Source: an uncultured Gemmiger sp. (GTDB taxonomy: Bacteria; Bacillota; Clostridia; Oscillospirales; Ruminococcaceae). Taken from it: a DNA stretch of 6,967 nucleotides. The notes beneath the pieces were generated by a model, which was given only the letters and a program-made list of their open reading frames with translations, was not told the DNA's origin and made no database searches. A program made the translations under genes and the position numbers. Position 1 is the stretch's first letter. Every line of letters begins with the position of its first letter. The stretch covers positions 1-6,967 of the forward strand of contig CAUEKL010000122.1 in NCBI GenBank assembly GCA_959018215.1. Reading direction: 5' to 3'. Positions 5,609-6,967 of the stretch are shown here, piece after piece.

Positions 5609-5926
5609 TTACAGACCGTAATCTTCCAGCCGGCGCTGCAGTTCCGCCTCATCCTCCACCGGGACCCCCTGCTGCAGAGCCAATACATCCTGCTCGGGCA
5701 AAAGACGGGTGCGCAGGTCATATTCGGCCAAGGGACCCGTTCCTTCGGCGGTATACAGGGCCAGATATCCGCCGTTGTCTTTCAGCAGATAGCGCGGCCC
5801 TTCATCGGTGCGGGCATCATACTCCGCCCGGGCAAACCAGACTGCGGCCGCCACCACACACAGCAGAGCCGCCCCGCCCAGCAGAGCCAGATAGATGCGC
5901 ACCCATTTCGGCAGCTTGTTCTCCAT
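5609..5926 (-). CDS. Small single-pass membrane protein with BofC C-terminal-like domain
   Basis: A 105-residue protein with a short basic N-terminus (MENKLPKWVR), one membrane helix (about 11-31) and an extracytoplasmic domain. The domain reads RYLLKDNGGYLALY (45-58), LPEQD (76-80), GVPV (87-90) and a C-terminal LEDYG (100-104). From memory, this order (YLLKDxxGxxA, LPExD, GIxV, EDY) is found in small clostridial proteins annotated as BofC C-terminal-domain proteins. BofC itself regulates sporulation protease signalling, but many relatives have no known role, so I transfer the fold only and not the function. The start at 5926 is chosen because AAGGGGGA lies 6 nt upstream; the longer frame from 6040 has no such site and would add 38 unlikely residues. 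No terminator separates it from ACP, 81 nt downstream. It is transcribed divergently from the PBP gene. Confidence 0.65.
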   Translation of the reverse strand: MENKLPKWVRIYLALLGGAALLCVVAAAVWFARAEYDARTDEGPRYLLKDNGGYLALYTAEGTGPLAEYDLRTRLLPEQDVLALQQGVPVEDEAELQRRLEDYGL

Positions 5927-5988
5927 AGCCAATCCCCCTTTTTGCCGGTCCTGCGCCGCAAAGAAAAGATGACAAAACCGTAAAACGG

Positions 5989-6017
5989 AATATAAAAAAA
6001 TGACGGCGCCAGAACAA
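5989..6017 (-). promoter_or_regulatory. Candidate promoter for the BofC-like gene
   Basis: Minus-strand TTGTTC (6017-6012), a 17-nt spacer and TATATT (5994-5989). The -10 matches 5/6 and the -35 matches 3/6. It would give a leader of about 55-60 nt. It is the best minus-strand candidate in the divergent intergenic region. Confidence 0.4.
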
Positions 6018-6095
6018 GTATTGCCCGTCGCCGCCCCCAAAAAACAATTTCTTGTGAATTTTACATTCCATGCCTGTACTTTTGGCAGCGGTTTG

Positions 6096-6104
6096 TGCTA
6101 TAAT
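6096..6104 (+). promoter_or_regulatory. Extended -10 promoter element for the PBP gene
   Basis: TGC followed by a perfect TATAAT (6099-6104). No good -35 box lies 16-18 nt upstream (around 6075-6081), so recognition would depend on the extended -10. The start would be near 6111, giving a leader of about 80 nt before the ATA start codon. Confidence 0.55.
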
Positions 6105-6174
6105 TCAGGATATGGTATTGTCCATGAGTGTGTGACGCTGCCGGCGCCGCACCTGCCATACACAGAAAATCCGC

Positions 6175-6182
6175 AAAGGAGG
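6175..6182 (+). promoter_or_regulatory. Consensus ribosome binding site pointing to an ATA start codon
   Basis: AAAGGAGG at 6175-6182 is followed by 8 nt and then ATA at 6191. This is the ideal position for initiation there. No ATG, GTG or TTG lies at a usable distance in the PBP frame. Confidence 0.8.
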
Positions 6183-6190
6183 CGGTCCCC

Positions 6191-6967
6191 ATAGACCCCA
6201 AACAACAACGGCATCTGTCCACCCAGGGGGCGAAAGCTCCCGGCAGCACGCCCAATTCCGCCAAAGGCGGTAAGAAAAACACCAACAAAAAGCGCCGCAG
6301 CATCCCCGGCATGATTCTGCGTTTCCTCGGCTGCGTGATCTGCGTGTGCATCATGCTGGGCAGTGTGGGCGCGGTGGTTCTGGCCATGTATGTCGTGCAG
6401 GTCACCGCCGACCCGGAAGGCAAGCTGGACCTGGAAAAGAAGAAGGACCAGCAGACCACCATCCTGTATACCCGGGAAGGGGACGAGTACGCCACCTTGT
6501 CCGGTGACGCCAACTCCATCTGGGTCAACCTTTCGGATATTCCCGAAAACCTGCAGCATGCCGTGGTAGCCATTGAGGACAAGGATTTCTATGACTCCAT
6601 CGGCGTCAACTTCAAGCGTACCATTGCCGCCGCCCTCAACGAACTGACCGGCCAGCAGCTGCTGGGCGGCCAGCAGGGCGCGTCCACGCTGGAACAGCAG
6701 CTGGTCAAGAACCTGACCGACGACGACAAAGTGGACTATATGCGTAAGGTGCGCGAGATCTTCCGCGCCATCGGCCTGTCCAACCGGTACAGCAAGGAGA
6801 CCATACTGGAAGCCTACCTGAACACCGTGCCCCTGACCGGCACCATCGAGGGTGTGGAAGCCGGCGCCAACACCTACTTCGGCAAGAGCGTGGGCGAGCT
6901 GTCCCTGTCCGAATGTGCGGTGCTGGCGTCCATCTCCAAGAATCCCACCGGCTACAACCCCTTCACC
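6191..6967 (+). CDS. Class A penicillin-binding protein, GT51 transglycosylase part (3' end outside the window)
   Basis: The first 259 residues of a bifunctional peptidoglycan synthase that polymerises lipid II outside the membrane. There is a basic, Ser/Lys-rich cytoplasmic tail (1-40), one membrane helix (about 41-70), then the GT51 domain. Visible motifs are AIEDKDFY with catalytic Glu129 (127-134), GASTLEQQLVKN (163-174), RKVRE with the second Glu at 189 (185-189), ILEAYLN (205-211) and GVEAGANTYFGK (221-232). The frame is open to the window end, so the transpeptidase domain is expected beyond it. The start is taken as ATA at 6191 because of the perfect ribosome binding site 8 nt upstream. 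The alternatives are GTG at 6128, without a site and only about 17 nt from the likely transcription start, or ATG at 6311, which would remove the whole cytoplasmic tail. Motif 1 reads FYDSIG, where the usual His is Ser. Confidence 0.88.
   Translation, partial: MDPKQQRHLSTQGAKAPGSTPNSAKGGKKNTNKKRRSIPGMILRFLGCVICVCIMLGSVGAVVLAMYVVQVTADPEGKLDLEKKKDQQTTILYTREGDEYATLSGDANSIWVNLSDIPENLQHAVVAIEDKDFYDSIGVNFKRTIAAALNELTGQQLLGGQQGASTLEQQLVKNLTDDDKVDYMRKVREIFRAIGLSNRYSKETILEAYLNTVPLTGTIEGVEAGANTYFGKSVGELSLSECAVLASISKNPTGYNPFT

Noticed and set aside
5978..5988. CCGT/ACGG hairpin followed by T residues on the minus strand, as a terminator
   Set aside because: Only a 4-bp stem and placed in the leader of the BofC-like gene; too weak to call.
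6083..6098. Possible sigma-54 promoter (TTGGCA...TTTGTGC)
   Set aside because: The GG-to-GC spacing is off by one and the -12 box is poor; the overlapping extended -10 TATAAT explains the region better.
6000..6194. Plus-strand 64-codon frame in the divergent intergenic region
   Set aside because: It spans the promoter and leader of the PBP gene, has no ribosome binding site, and its stop overlaps the ATA start.
6061..6582. Minus-strand open frames opposite the start of the PBP gene
   Set aside because: No ribosome binding site or motif; the plus strand carries GT51 motifs across the same bases.

Overview
The window looks like chromosomal DNA from a high-GC gut Firmicute of the Oscillospirales type (Faecalibacterium, Gemmiger or Subdoligranulum relatives). 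That is an inference. It rests on GC-rich coding sequence, strong GGAGG-type ribosome binding sites in front of most genes, TmcAL (a Firmicutes tRNA-modification enzyme) and a BofC-like small membrane protein. There are no tRNA or rRNA genes, CRISPR arrays or insertion sequences.

Layout. Positions 1-2408, plus strand: the 3' part of tmcAL (tRNA-Met cytidine acetate ligase), then a GltD-like Fe-S/FAD/NAD(P) oxidoreductase. The oxidoreductase appears to have its own promoter inside the end of tmcAL, and it ends at an intrinsic terminator. Positions 2414-5926, minus strand: a convergent gene set. In its own reading direction it runs BofC-like membrane protein, acyl carrier protein (ACP), a strong intrinsic terminator, MaoC-type hydratase, divergent short-chain dehydrogenase/reductase (SDR), double-GNAT-like protein, four-helix membrane protein of unknown family, terminator. 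Positions 5927-6190: a 264-bp divergent intergenic region with promoter candidates in both directions. Positions 6191-6967, plus strand: the 5' part of a class A penicillin-binding protein (GT51 transglycosylase), which seems to start at an ATA codon.

How the genes may work together. The minus-strand set has the carrier (ACP), a ketoreductase-like SDR and a (R)-3-hydroxyacyl hydratase, but no ketosynthase, acyl ligase or thioesterase before its terminator. Its large GNAT-like protein has the C-terminal signature (DGDQDRPN) that I associate with proteins of surface-polysaccharide loci. My inference is a small acyl-tailoring system that holds a short or 3-hydroxy acyl group on a dedicated ACP and transfers it to an envelope glycan or another amine or hydroxyl acceptor. 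The acyl group would be supplied from elsewhere. This is the best candidate here for an undescribed system.

Other points of interest are the ATA start of the PBP gene, a nearly identical 21-23 nt leader directly in front of both the ACP and the SDR genes, a terminator inside the acyl gene set right after ACP, and a TTG-started, overlapping acyltransferase gene. All family assignments are from memory of motifs. No database search was run.
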